From Marinomonas spartinae (GTDB taxonomy: Bacteria > Pseudomonadota > Gammaproteobacteria > Pseudomonadales > Marinomonadaceae): a stretch of DNA of 64,000 nt. The position numbers were made by a program, and so were the translations under genes. Of this stretch, positions 1 through 8,279 are shown piece by piece. Where the stretch lies: the NCBI RefSeq assembly GCF_900089775.1, contig NZ_FLOB01000002.1, forward strand, positions 310,001-374,000, read 5' to 3'. Within the stretch, counting starts at the first letter, position 1. The number at the start of each line of letters is the position of its first letter. The notes beneath the pieces are model-generated. The model saw only the letters and a list, made by a program, of their open reading frames with translations, was not told where the DNA came from and made no database searches.

Positions 1-1
1 A

Positions 2-112
2 TCGAAGCAGCCTCTCTTGCTCGAAAATGCAGGGCAGTGTGTTGGTTTATTAAACGACCATAATTTCTACCATGCTTTGCTCGGTAAGCATTTTAGTCGT
101 GATGACGTATGA
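2..112 (+). CDS. 3' end of an unidentified gene (partial)
   Basis: Frame 2 is open from the window edge to a TGA at 110-112 and gives 36 residues. They include LLLENAGQCVGLLNDHNFYH and end in SRDDV. The composition looks like a real soluble protein, and a strong terminator follows 50 nt later, which supports a gene ending here. The start and most of the protein lie outside the window. I do not recognise the family from this fragment. Confidence 0.55.
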   Translation, partial: SKQPLLLENAGQCVGLLNDHNFYHALLGKHFSRDDV

Positions 113-165
113 CCTGTGTAAATAAACTGTTCTATACATAAGCATATGCCTGTAAAAACTTTCGC

Positions 166-202
166 AAAGGCCTTTATAGTTCGACTATATGGGCCTTTTT
201 TC
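166..202 (+). terminator. Rho-independent terminator
   Basis: The stem AAAGGCC (166-172) pairs with GGCCTTT (192-198), with an inner ATAGT/ACTAT pairing around a TCG loop and a T-run after it. It ends transcription of the partial upstream gene before the MFS gene. Confidence 0.8.
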
Positions 203-348
203 TATCAAAAGCAGTAAAAAAAGTTGGCATTTTACGTGCTTACAATGATTGATAAATATTAGGTATTGCAATGCCTGTTCGTGTCGGTATAGTCTGCCGA
301 AATTATGACCACTACGATATTTATTATTGCTAATTCAAAGGAATCTGC

Positions 349-1632
349 ATGATCAAGCAAACCCTTTTTCCAATTTGGAGTCTACTTTTCGGTATTGCTA
401 TTATCACGATGGCGAGTGCCTTACAGAGCTCGTTAATTGGTATTCGTGCCGCGATTGAATCGTTTGATACGACGGCAACGGGTCTGATTATGTCAGCCTA
501 CTATTTAGGTTTTATTCTTGGTTCTCAGTTGGTACCTAATTGGGTTAAGAGCGTCGGTCATATTCGGGTGTTTGCTGCAGTGGCTTCTTTAGCTTCTGTT
601 ACTATATTAATGCAATCTGTCGTAGTGAACCCATGGTTCTGGATGCTGATGCGTATGGGAACGGGCCTTTGTTATGCTGGTTTGTTCATTGTGACAGAAA
701 GCTGGCTTAATGATATTGCGACGAATAATACTCGTGGACGTTTGTTTTCGATTTACGTTATCGAGATATGGGCCAGTCAAACCTTGGGGCAGTTTTTACT
801 TAATGTCTCCTCGCCAAGTGGTTATGGATTATTTATTTTAACCTCTGTATTAATTTCCCTTGCGTTGGTACCTTTATTATTAGTTCGTACCCCATCGCCC
901 ACCATTCTTGTACCAGAAAAGCTCAATATTCTTGGCCTGATAAAAACTGCTCCTTTGGGGGTAACGGGTGTCACTATTGCAGGTGTCACTTCAGGGGCGA
1001 TCTTGGGACTGGGGGCTCTCTATGCCCAGCGAATGGGCATGGATGTTGGCAAAATCTCGCTCTTTATTGGGGCTAGTTATCTCGGTGGTATGCTTTTACA
1101 GTGGCCAATTGGTAAGTTGTCTGATCGCCAAGATCGTCGAGTGACCATTCTTTGGGTTGGTATCGTGGGGGCCATCGGTGCCTTTGTTGTACCGCTTGGT
1201 GCGTCAATGAAGAGTGAAATTGTCATGATGGTTGGCATGTTCTTTATTGGTGCCTTTACCTTCCCGATGTATTCGTTGGCCTCGTCCCATATTAATGACC
1301 AGCTACGGCCTGAACAAATTCTCTCTGCGAGTAGTGGGATGATTCTACTTAACGGGGTTGGCGGGATTTGTGGGCCCTTGTTTGCATCCGCTTTGATGGA
1401 TTTGGTGCGTATTGATGCACTGTTTTGGTTTATTGCGGCGATGAACTTAACCGTTGCTCTGGTTGCCTTGTATCGTATCAATTACCAACCACCAATGATC
1501 ATCGAAGATCAAGGGGATCAAATTCAAGTGGCTCTGGCAGTCAGTCCGGTGGTGACGGCAGAAATGTTGGTCGAAGCCGACTCCTCTATTTCGTCACTGG
1601 AAGAGAGTCATGAGGTAGAGATTAAGCTATAA
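349..1632 (+). CDS. MFS transporter, YcaD-like
   Basis: This 427-residue inner-membrane protein has about 12 hydrophobic helices. They are split by the cytoplasmic loop typical of the major facilitator superfamily, near residues 185-205. The loop motif GKLSDRQDRR (about residues 254-263) is the second-half copy of the MFS motif A. The overall pattern resembles the YcaD group of MFS carriers of unknown substrate. A polar, acidic tail follows the last helix (after about residue 385). The start has an AAAGGA ribosome site at 338-343. The gene stands alone between an upstream terminator and the convergent argO. The substrate cannot be read from the sequence. Confidence 0.85.
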   Translation: MIKQTLFPIWSLLFGIAIITMASALQSSLIGIRAAIESFDTTATGLIMSAYYLGFILGSQLVPNWVKSVGHIRVFAAVASLASVTILMQSVVVNPWFWMLMRMGTGLCYAGLFIVTESWLNDIATNNTRGRLFSIYVIEIWASQTLGQFLLNVSSPSGYGLFILTSVLISLALVPLLLVRTPSPTILVPEKLNILGLIKTAPLGVTGVTIAGVTSGAILGLGALYAQRMGMDVGKISLFIGASYLGGMLLQWPIGKLSDRQDRRVTILWVGIVGAIGAFVVPLGASMKSEIVMMVGMFFIGAFTFPMYSLASSHINDQLRPEQILSASSGMILLNGVGGICGPLFASALMDLVRIDALFWFIAAMNLTVALVALYRINYQPPMIIEDQGDQIQVALAVSPVVTAEMLVEADSSISSLEESHEVEIKL

Positions 1633-1699
1633 GGTTTGCTTCTCATCGGCTCTTCAAGGCGCCATACAGTTGTCGTTGATCGTGTCTTTATTGATGCGA

Positions 1700-2305
1700 C
1701 TAAAACGATGATTGTGTAGCGATTTTTATGGCGATGATACTGATGAGCAGGGCATTTGCTCGATTAAACCAGCGCCAGAAACGAACGGAGCTTAGCCAGT
1801 TTGCACACAGGTGGCCGAGAATGGACAGTAATAAAAACCATATAATGGAGGCGCTAATCCCCCCAATAACAAAGAATAGTGTGCTGTCTGGAAACTGATT
1901 GGCCAAACTGCCCATTAAGACCATGGTATCTAAATAGAAATGTGGGTTTAACCAAGTGACGGCCAATGCCATTAAAAACAGGGGCCATATGGATAGACGC
2001 GATGTAATGTGCTGCACAATAAGGTGCTCTTCCTGAAAAGAGCTGTGCCATTTTTGGTAAGCAAACCAAAGTAAAAATAGTACCCCAAACCAGCGAAATA
2101 GCTCCAGAAGACCTGCCTGATGATGTATTAACGCGCCAATTCCAAACGCACCTAAGGCAATCGCTAATGCATCGCTTAGGATGAATAATAGAGCGATAGG
2201 GAACGCCATGTGTCGCTTTAGGGCTTGCTCTAATAAAAAGCTATTTTGTGCTCCCACGGCGACAATGAGACCACCGCCAGTAATCAATCCACTTAGGAAT
2301 GCCAT
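1700..2305 (-). CDS. argO: LysE/ArgO family amino-acid exporter
   Basis: This 201-residue inner-membrane protein has about six hydrophobic segments. Family motifs are the N-terminal GAQNSFLLEQALKRH, close to GPQNAF of E. coli ArgO, and the central AVTWLNPHFYLDT, close to AVTWLNPHVYLDT. The family exports arginine or lysine. It is divergent from a LysR-type regulator of the ArgP/LysG class across 109 bp, the usual exporter-regulator arrangement. Assignment to ArgO rather than LysE rests on the central motif and on the neighbour. Whether arginine, lysine or both are exported is not decided by the sequence. Confidence 0.85.
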   Translation of the reverse strand: MAFLSGLITGGGLIVAVGAQNSFLLEQALKRHMAFPIALLFILSDALAIALGAFGIGALIHHQAGLLELFRWFGVLFLLWFAYQKWHSSFQEEHLIVQHITSRLSIWPLFLMALAVTWLNPHFYLDTMVLMGSLANQFPDSTLFFVIGGISASIIWFLLLSILGHLCANWLSSVRFWRWFNRANALLISIIAIKIATQSSF

Positions 2306-2414
2306 GATGTTGTTTCTCTATATAGATTTTGCTTTGTGATACGTTTGTCTTGATCTTAAATGGATTTTTCGATAAAAATAAATTAATAAAATTTTAATCA
2401 CATTAGAATATATT
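2306..2414. promoter_or_regulatory. Divergent argO/argP promoter region
   Basis: This 109-bp AT-rich spacer separates the exporter from its LysR-type regulator. In characterised argO/argP and lysE/lysG pairs the regulator binds the exporter promoter and activates it with a basic amino acid. Here that is inferred from the arrangement. No exact operator was identified. Confidence 0.5.
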
Positions 2415-3305
2415 ATGCTGGATTATTATTCTGTTGCCTGTTTTTGCTCAGTTGTACGCTTTCAAAGTTTTGAAAAGGCCGCTCAGCATTTAAACCTAAC
2501 GCAATCGGCTGTTTCCCAAAGAGTGAAGCGTTTGGAAGAACAATGCGGAGGGCCACTATTGATTCGAGCCAGACCCATTGAACTCACGGTTTTGGGGGAG
2601 CAACTGCTGTCCCATGCTAATAAAGTGGCGATGTTAGAAGACGGTCTGTTTGGTAGTCTAAAAGGTGAAAATACTCGCCAGCCTTTGTCTATTGCGGTGA
2701 ACAATGATGTGTTGGCGACGTGGTTTAGTGATGTTGTGACGGATTTTTCTCGATTGGATGAGACGCGCTTACACATTAAAGCGGCGGATCAGGGGAAAAC
2801 GCGAGAGTTGCTTCAGCGCGGTGAGGTGGTGGCTTGTATTAGTCAAATTGGTACCCCTGTTTCTGGTGGCAGTTCCGTTTTATTGGGCTATATGGACTAT
2901 GAGCTGTTTTCCTCTCCTGAGTTTATAGAAAATGTACTTAGATGTGATAGATGTAAGATTAGTGTTAGGTCGGTAGCTCGTGCGCCGTCATTGATTTATG
3001 ATGAGAATGATGAGTTATGGGCGCGTTATGTGAAAGAGTGCTTAGGAATGCCGTTGGATTCTGATACGAGCCATTGGTATCCGTCTTCTCATGGGTTTGT
3101 CTCTATGGTTCTTGGTGGTACAGTCTGTGCTTTAATTCCAAGTATACAAGTAAAGCAAGCGGTAGAGGATGGTAGGCTGGTGTCTTTATTTCCACAAAAA
3201 AAATTATCTGTGCCAGTTTATTGGCATTGGTTTAAGTTAAACTCACCTGTTTTGGAGCGGCTATCTTCTGTTGTAAAGAAGGTCTCTGGAAGGGTATTAC
3301 GTTAA
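2415..3305 (+). CDS. argP: LysR-type regulator ArgP (IciA)
   Basis: The protein has 296 residues. The N-terminal winged HTH (about 2-60) contains FEKAAQHLNLTQSAVSQRVK, the standard LysR recognition region. It is followed by PIELTVLGEQL and a periplasmic-binding-like effector domain (about 90-290). Length and N-terminus agree with ArgP/LysG, which sense lysine and arginine and activate the exporter. Divergent placement next to the LysE/ArgO-type exporter supports the assignment. galU follows 50 nt downstream on the same strand without an obvious terminator between them, so read-through into galU is possible. Confidence 0.85.
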   Translation: MLDYYSVACFCSVVRFQSFEKAAQHLNLTQSAVSQRVKRLEEQCGGPLLIRARPIELTVLGEQLLSHANKVAMLEDGLFGSLKGENTRQPLSIAVNNDVLATWFSDVVTDFSRLDETRLHIKAADQGKTRELLQRGEVVACISQIGTPVSGGSSVLLGYMDYELFSSPEFIENVLRCDRCKISVRSVARAPSLIYDENDELWARYVKECLGMPLDSDTSHWYPSSHGFVSMVLGGTVCALIPSIQVKQAVEDGRLVSLFPQKKLSVPVYWHWFKLNSPVLERLSSVVKKVSGRVLR

Positions 3306-3355
3306 AATAACCATAGTTGTGGTTGCTGATAAATTTGTTTATTTAAGGAAAGAGT

Positions 3356-4186
3356 ATGATTCGCAAATGTTTGTTCCCTGTTGCTGGTTACGGTACACGC
3401 TTTTTGCCAGCGACTAAATCTATGCCAAAAGAAATGCTTCCAATCGTCAATAAACCACTTGTTCAGTATGGTGTGGAAGAAGCCGTACAAGCGGGTTTGG
3501 ATAATGTCACGTTTGTTACTGGTCGTGGTAAACGTGCCATTGCTGATCATTTTGATATCAGTTATGAACTTGAGCATCAGATTTCTGGTACCAGCAAAGA
3601 ACAGTACTTAGATGGTATTCGTCATTTGATTGATAATGTGAATTTCTCTTTTATTCGTCAAAACAATATGTTGGGTCTTGGTCATGCCATTCTGACAGGT
3701 GAATCTTTGATTGGTGATGAAGCATTTGGTGTCGTACTAGCTGATGACCTGTGCTTTGGCGAAGGGGAAGGAGATGGTGTTATGGCGCAAATGGTGAAGC
3801 TATATAACCAGTTCCGTTGCACCATTGTTGCCATTGAAGAAGTGCCAGAAGACGAAGTGCACAAATATGGTGTGATTAAAGGTGACTCTATGATGGAAGG
3901 TTTATACCGTGTGACGGACATGGTTGAGAAACCTAACAAAGAAGAAGCACCTTCTAATTTAGCCATTATTGGTCGTTATATTTTAACGCCTGATATTTTC
4001 GAGAAAATTCGTAATACGCCTGCTGGTCGTAATGGCGAAGTACAAATTACCGATGCTATTTTACAGCAAGCAAAAGAAGGCTGTGTACTGGCTTACCAAT
4101 TCAAAGGTCGTCGTTTTGATTGTGGTAGTGTGGACGGTTTTGTTGAAGCAACCAACTACTGTTACCAAAATGTCTACAAAGCATAA
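3356..4186 (+). CDS. galU: UTP--glucose-1-phosphate uridylyltransferase
   Basis: GalU makes UDP-glucose from UTP and glucose-1-phosphate in the cytoplasm, for LPS core, capsule and glycan synthesis. The 276 residues are full length. The N-terminal nucleotide-binding signature FPVAGYGTRFLPATKSMPKE is intact, as are VLADDLCFG (metal and UTP region) and the C-terminal FDCGSVDGFVEAT. The start has an AAGGAAAG ribosome site just upstream. It is bounded downstream by a strong terminator. Supply of UDP-glucose links it to the LPS core genes at 27-37 kb. Confidence 0.95.
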   Translation: MIRKCLFPVAGYGTRFLPATKSMPKEMLPIVNKPLVQYGVEEAVQAGLDNVTFVTGRGKRAIADHFDISYELEHQISGTSKEQYLDGIRHLIDNVNFSFIRQNNMLGLGHAILTGESLIGDEAFGVVLADDLCFGEGEGDGVMAQMVKLYNQFRCTIVAIEEVPEDEVHKYGVIKGDSMMEGLYRVTDMVEKPNKEEAPSNLAIIGRYILTPDIFEKIRNTPAGRNGEVQITDAILQQAKEGCVLAYQFKGRRFDCGSVDGFVEATNYCYQNVYKA

Positions 4187-4210
4187 GTATTAGCTAACCA
4201 GTTAAACATT

Positions 4211-4249
4211 AAAAAGCCCGTTTATGATGATGCATAAACGGGCTTTTTT
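4211..4249 (+). terminator. Bidirectional terminator after galU
   Basis: A 16-bp perfect stem (4211-4226 with 4233-4248; core AAGCCCGTTTATG) closes a 6-nt loop. There is a T-run on the plus side and an A-run on the left, so it can also end the minus-strand suhB transcript. Confidence 0.9.
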
Positions 4250-4317
4250 ATATTGGTTATCTGGCATAAACAGATGGAGTGGTCGATCCGGTATGCGTCA
4301 GCGATTTTTTTAAACGG

Positions 4318-5106
4318 TTAAAGTAGGTGCTTGTTCAAAATAGGTAATAATACTTTGAAGAGACGTGCGTTCGCGCACAAAACATCGCCACTTTCAATAT
4401 TAGGAGAGCCATCAAAGGTAGCGTACAGGCAGCCAGCTTCTTTGGCAATAAACAACGCAGCTTGCATTTCCCATTCTTGAAGCTTAATGCCCCAAGCCGC
4501 ATCTAAACGGCCTGCTGCGGCGTTTACCAGCATCAAGGCAGGGGCATCTTGCATGACAACGCGAGCACCTTTTTGGGCAAGATCTGATAATACGTCTAAT
4601 TGACCCGCTAAATAAGGAGCCGTGCGGTCGGTTGCAGGGAACTGCGCCGCGAGAGTGGTTTTCTCTAGGTCGCGTGCTGTGCTGGTGCGAATGCGAGAAT
4701 TGTTAAGATAAGCTCCACGACCTTTGCTAGCGTAGAACTCGTCTTTAGTATGAGGGTTAAGCACCAATGCGTGCTCTACTTTACCAGCAACTAAGTAACT
4801 CATGGTAATAACATGGCCAGTTAGACCACGGGTGAATAAATGCTGTCCTTGAATCGCGTCAATAATCCATTCGCCCTCTTCACCTGTTTGTACAGTACCT
4901 TGTAAGCGAGTGGTGATGGTGTCGCCAGGGTAAGCTTTTTCGAGGTGGTAAACAATGCTACGTTCAGCGCCAGAGCATACAGTTTGGTATACCTGAGCGG
5001 CATTTTGGCCCTGCTCTTTGTCGAAAAGGAGCTTTTCTTGAGAATGGATGATGTATTCAGCTGCTGCGCGAGCGGCTTTGATTGCGACATTAATTCTAGG
5101 TTGCAT
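4318..5106 (-). CDS. suhB: Inositol-1-monophosphatase SuhB
   Basis: This 262-residue protein is an inositol monophosphatase-fold phosphatase. In enterobacteria SuhB also acts in rRNA transcription antitermination. Visible family elements are WIIDAIQGQHLF, where most members have DPIDGT/DPLDGT, and the C-terminal AAWGIKLQEWEMQAALFIAKEAG. The usual WD.WD is changed to IKLQEW, so several metal and substrate residues differ from the catalytic consensus. The N-terminus QPRINVAIKAARAAAEYI aligns with E. coli SuhB. It is divergent from trmJ. Family membership is certain. Full catalytic activity is less sure because of the altered motifs. Confidence 0.85.
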   Translation of the reverse strand: MQPRINVAIKAARAAAEYIIHSQEKLLFDKEQGQNAAQVYQTVCSGAERSIVYHLEKAYPGDTITTRLQGTVQTGEEGEWIIDAIQGQHLFTRGLTGHVITMSYLVAGKVEHALVLNPHTKDEFYASKGRGAYLNNSRIRTSTARDLEKTTLAAQFPATDRTAPYLAGQLDVLSDLAQKGARVVMQDAPALMLVNAAAGRLDAAWGIKLQEWEMQAALFIAKEAGCLYATFDGSPNIESGDVLCANARLFKVLLPILNKHLL

Positions 5107-5405
5107 AAGTTACCGTCTTTCTAATGAGAATGCGTCCACCGCCTAAAAAGGGCAGTAGAAGTTGCCAATAAAGTGTTAAAGAGCGTAGGCCTACCCAGAG
5201 TGAAAAAGAGAGCGAAACGAATGGTTTGCCGCTTTCTTAATAAGACGCTCTGGATCTGCTTGAATAGGAGGGCGGATTCTAGCGTAAAGGTTGTGCGTTG
5301 GCTAGTGAATAATTGGTGAAAAACTGAGCAGTTTAAGGTTTTTGCTGAAAAAACTGTTAACATTCGCGGCAACCTTCGTTTTTAGAAAAATGGATAGTGT
5401 CTAGC
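5107..5405. other. suhB-trmJ divergent intergenic region
   Basis: These 299 bp between two divergent housekeeping genes contain no convincing ORF, RNA gene or long repeat. The region presumably carries both promoters, but I could not fix a clear -35/-10 pair. Confidence 0.4.
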
Positions 5406-6128
5406 ATGCAGAATAAAGTAAGAATTGTCCTTGTGAATACCTCCCACCCCGGCAATATTGGTGGGGCCGCACGGGCAATGAAAAACATGGGATTAGCCGA
5501 TTTGTATCTGGTTGCTCCAAAACATTTCCCAAGTGATGAAGCGATCAGCCGAGCTTCAGGTGCGAGCGATTTGCTCGACAATGCGGTTGTGGTAGACACC
5601 TTAGAAGAAGCGATTGCAGATTGCCAGTTGGTGATTGGTACCAGTGCTCGTGAGCGTCATATTCCTTGGCCTTTAGTCGACCCTCGTCAGGCGGCTGATT
5701 TGGTCTTTGATGAAGGGTTGGAAACAGCCTTTGTCTTTGGTCGTGAGGATCGTGGTTTGACCAATGAAGAATTGCAGCGTTGTCACTATCATGTGCATAT
5801 TCCTTCAGTCGATACTTTCAGCTCGCTAAATCTCGCGGCAGCGGTGCAGGTGATTGTTTACGAACTGAGGATGAAGTCTCTGTTAATGAAGGATGAGCCC
5901 GTTGTGGCCTCTAAGTGGGATTTACCCGCCGCGACAGCAGAGCAAATTGACTTTCTGCTTGAGCATTTGGAAACCGTTTTGGTAAAAACAGAATTTTTAG
6001 AGCCGAAAACACCTGGAAAAGTGATGACGCGCTTTCGTCGTTTGTTTCAACGATCGCAGTTGGACCAACAAGAATTGGGAATGTTGCGTGGTATGTTAAC
6101 AGCCATGGAAAAGCAGATGAAAGAGTAG
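5406..6128 (+). CDS. trmJ: tRNA (cytidine/uridine-2'-O-)-methyltransferase TrmJ
   Basis: This SPOUT-class enzyme methylates the 2'-O of nucleotide 32 in tRNA anticodon loops. The 240-residue protein carries the family motifs NTSHPGNIGGAARAMKNMGL near the N-terminus, FGREDRGLTNEE for the knotted SAM site, and SLNLAAAVQ. The C-terminal extension after about residue 160 is TrmJ-like. The ATG at 5406 was chosen because homologues begin just before the IRIVLVNT strand. A GTG three codons upstream (5397) is an alternative. It is convergent with gnd across a shared terminator. Confidence 0.92.
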   Translation: MQNKVRIVLVNTSHPGNIGGAARAMKNMGLADLYLVAPKHFPSDEAISRASGASDLLDNAVVVDTLEEAIADCQLVIGTSARERHIPWPLVDPRQAADLVFDEGLETAFVFGREDRGLTNEELQRCHYHVHIPSVDTFSSLNLAAAVQVIVYELRMKSLLMKDEPVVASKWDLPAATAEQIDFLLEHLETVLVKTEFLEPKTPGKVMTRFRRLFQRSQLDQQELGMLRGMLTAMEKQMKE

Positions 6129-6160
6129 GTAAAGGAAAAGCTACATTGTGCCTGTGTTGT

Positions 6161-6197
6161 CCTAAAAAAGCCCAAATAATATTTGGGCTTTTTTAGG
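6161..6197. terminator. Symmetric bidirectional terminator trmJ/gnd
   Basis: A perfect 17-bp inverted repeat (6161-6177 and 6181-6197; CCTAAAAAAGCCCAAAT) encloses a 3-nt spacer. A-run and T-run flanks allow termination of both converging genes. Confidence 0.92.
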
Positions 6198-6260
6198 TAT
6201 AAACACTCGTTGATAGGTTGCGTTTTGTTCGCTATCTAAAGTGTTGTAATAACTCGCTGC

Positions 6261-7784
6261 TTACACTTTGCGTTCAGGGCGACCTTCTTCTTGCCAGAAA
6301 GTGTGGTATTTCTGACCTGGTTCACCATCGACGCGCTCATAAGTGTGAGCCCCAAAGTAATCTCGTTGGGCCTGTAGTAGGTTTGCCGGTAACACCTCTG
6401 AACGGTAACCGTCGAAGTAAGCCAGAGCAGAGAAGAAAGCGGGAGTAGGTACGCCTGATTGGGCGGCTAATACTACGGCTTTACGAAGTCCAGCTTGTTT
6501 TTTGGCCATTGTGTCAGCGAAGTAATCGTTTAATAACAGGTTTTCAAGCTCACGATTACCATCAAACGCATCGGCAATTCTTTGTAGGAAAGACGCGCGG
6601 ATGATGCAACCACCACGCCAAATTTTCGCGATATCACTGAAGTTGAATGTCCAGTCATATTCTTTTTCTGCTGCGCGCATGATTTGGAAGCCTTGGGCGT
6701 AAGCACAAATTTTAGCGCAATAAAGAGCTTCCTCTATGGCTTTTTCAACGTCTTCGGCAGCGATCTCGCCACTTTCTACTTCTGCTGTCAGAATTCCAGC
6801 AGCATGTTCGCGCTCTGTTGTGAGTGTGCTGAGAGCACGAGCATAGACGGACTCACTTATAATGCCAGCAGGAACACCCATCTGTGTTGCACTAATGGAA
6901 GTCCAACGACCCGTTCCTTTTTGGCCAGCACTGTCAAGTATCATATCAACCAGTGGCGCGCCTGTTGCTGCGTCATATTGCTGCAGAATATCCGCAGTAA
7001 TCTCTACCAAATAGCTGTCTAGTTCGCCTTGATTCCACTGAGCAAACAGTTTGCCAATTTCTTCTGGCTCGTAGCCAAGTAAAGAGCGAAGCAAGTGGTA
7101 AGCTTCACATATGAGCTGCATATCAGCGTATTCGATGCCGTTGTGTACCATTTTGACGTAATGTCCAGCACCATTAGGTCCAAGATAGGCGGTACAAGGC
7201 TCGCCTTCAGTGACTGGCTTGCCTGGGGTGTTGCTGATAATTGGCTTGCCGTTTTCATCAACTTTCGCTGCCACGGCTTCCCACATTGGTTGCAAGTGTT
7301 TCCATGAGTCCGCATCACCACCTGGCATTAAGGAAGGACCAAAACGTGCACCCACTTCACCACCAGAAACAGCTGTGCCGAAGAATTTGAAATAGTCTTT
7401 GTATTCTGCTTCGCGTCGAATGGTATCTGTCCATTGACTGTTGCCACAGTCTACGACGATATCATCCGATTCGATTCCGGCTTTAATTAGATTGTTGCAC
7501 ACGATGTCGACAGGTTGGCCCGCAGGAACGAGTACAACGACAACGCGAGGTTTAGCAAGGTTGCTTAACATGTTCTCCATGTTAGAGCAGCCGATTATTC
7601 GGGCTTCCTTTTTGGTATCTGGACGCTCACGTTCTTCTGTATCAAGGACGTCTTGAATTTTGTTGGCGTCAAGATCAAAACCTGCAACTCGATAGCCATG
7701 GTCAGCTAGATTAAGGGCGAGATTTTTACCCATGACTCCTAGGCCGACAAATCCAATATTGCAGTTCTGATTCGTGTTTAACAT
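6261..7784 (-). CDS. gnd: 6-phosphogluconate dehydrogenase, decarboxylating
   Basis: Gnd oxidises 6-phosphogluconate to ribulose-5-phosphate and CO2 with NADP+, in the oxidative pentose phosphate pathway. The 507-residue protein begins with the Rossmann motif GLGVMGKNLALNLADHG. It contains VSGGEVGARFGPSLMPGG and the substrate region GHYVKMVHNGIEYADMQ with its catalytic Lys and Asn. The long C-terminal helical domain includes IWRGGCIIRASFL. It is slightly longer than the 468-residue E. coli form, like other 480-510-residue members. It ends at the bidirectional terminator shared with trmJ. Confidence 0.95.
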   Translation of the reverse strand: MLNTNQNCNIGFVGLGVMGKNLALNLADHGYRVAGFDLDANKIQDVLDTEERERPDTKKEARIIGCSNMENMLSNLAKPRVVVVLVPAGQPVDIVCNNLIKAGIESDDIVVDCGNSQWTDTIRREAEYKDYFKFFGTAVSGGEVGARFGPSLMPGGDADSWKHLQPMWEAVAAKVDENGKPIISNTPGKPVTEGEPCTAYLGPNGAGHYVKMVHNGIEYADMQLICEAYHLLRSLLGYEPEEIGKLFAQWNQGELDSYLVEITADILQQYDAATGAPLVDMILDSAGQKGTGRWTSISATQMGVPAGIISESVYARALSTLTTEREHAAGILTAEVESGEIAAEDVEKAIEEALYCAKICAYAQGFQIMRAAEKEYDWTFNFSDIAKIWRGGCIIRASFLQRIADAFDGNRELENLLLNDYFADTMAKKQAGLRKAVVLAAQSGVPTPAFFSALAYFDGYRSEVLPANLLQAQRDYFGAHTYERVDGEPGQKYHTFWQEEGRPERKV

Positions 7785-8279
7785 ACGCTTCGATCAACCT
7801 TTTAGAATAGGGGGGATTCGAGAACCAATCTTATCATGAAGCCCCCAAGTTAAGGGGCAGAATCATAAGAAAAAACTTAATAATTGTGAAACTTTAATTT
7901 TATTGGCGATAAGTGTTCTCTTTTTCGCTAAAAAAGACGCTTCGTGAGTGAAATGAAACGATCAAAAATGCAAATCTTACAAAGAGATAACTTACTATTT
8001 AGTTATATAATAACCAAAAAGAAAGAAAGCAACAAAAAATGCAACAAAAACATCGAGATGTTTCACTTTTTCTTGTTGGCTTTTAGGTATATAGTTTAAA
8101 AATCAATAACTTAATATATTTTTAAAAATTACAGAACAGTAAAAAAATAACATGTTGTTATAACAATACTTTTTTTTAGATTGTTTTGTTACTATCAAGA
8201 CTAGCAGTTTTAATTGCCTATAATAAATGGGAACACCCCAGTACAGGTAAACTTTTTTAGTTCAGAGGATTTAATACAA
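7785..8279. promoter_or_regulatory. gnd/pckA divergent control region
   Basis: About 495 bp of very AT-rich DNA separate gnd from pckA with no convincing gene. It contains a 7-bp inverted repeat AAACATC-GA-GATGTTT (8048-8063), which could be an operator or a leader hairpin for pckA. A TTG at 8214 is in frame with pckA but lacks a ribosome site. No confident -10/-35 assignment was possible. Confidence 0.45.

Noticed and set aside
1..63. Frame 1 reading at the window edge
   Set aside because: It ends at 61-63. Frame 2 reads further and gives a more protein-like sequence with a terminator after its stop.
1077..1481. Open frame on the minus strand inside the MFS gene
   Set aside because: It lies wholly within a well-supported gene, has no ribosome site and gives a biased composition. 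Antisense shadow.
6261..7784. Several long frames on the plus strand within gnd (for example 6684-7022)
   Set aside because: Antisense to a clear gnd. Cys- and Ser-rich shadows without ribosome sites.
8214..8279. TTG at 8214 as pckA start
   Set aside because: It has no ribosome site, and the added 22 residues are unlike the family. ATG at 8280 has AGAGGA at good spacing.
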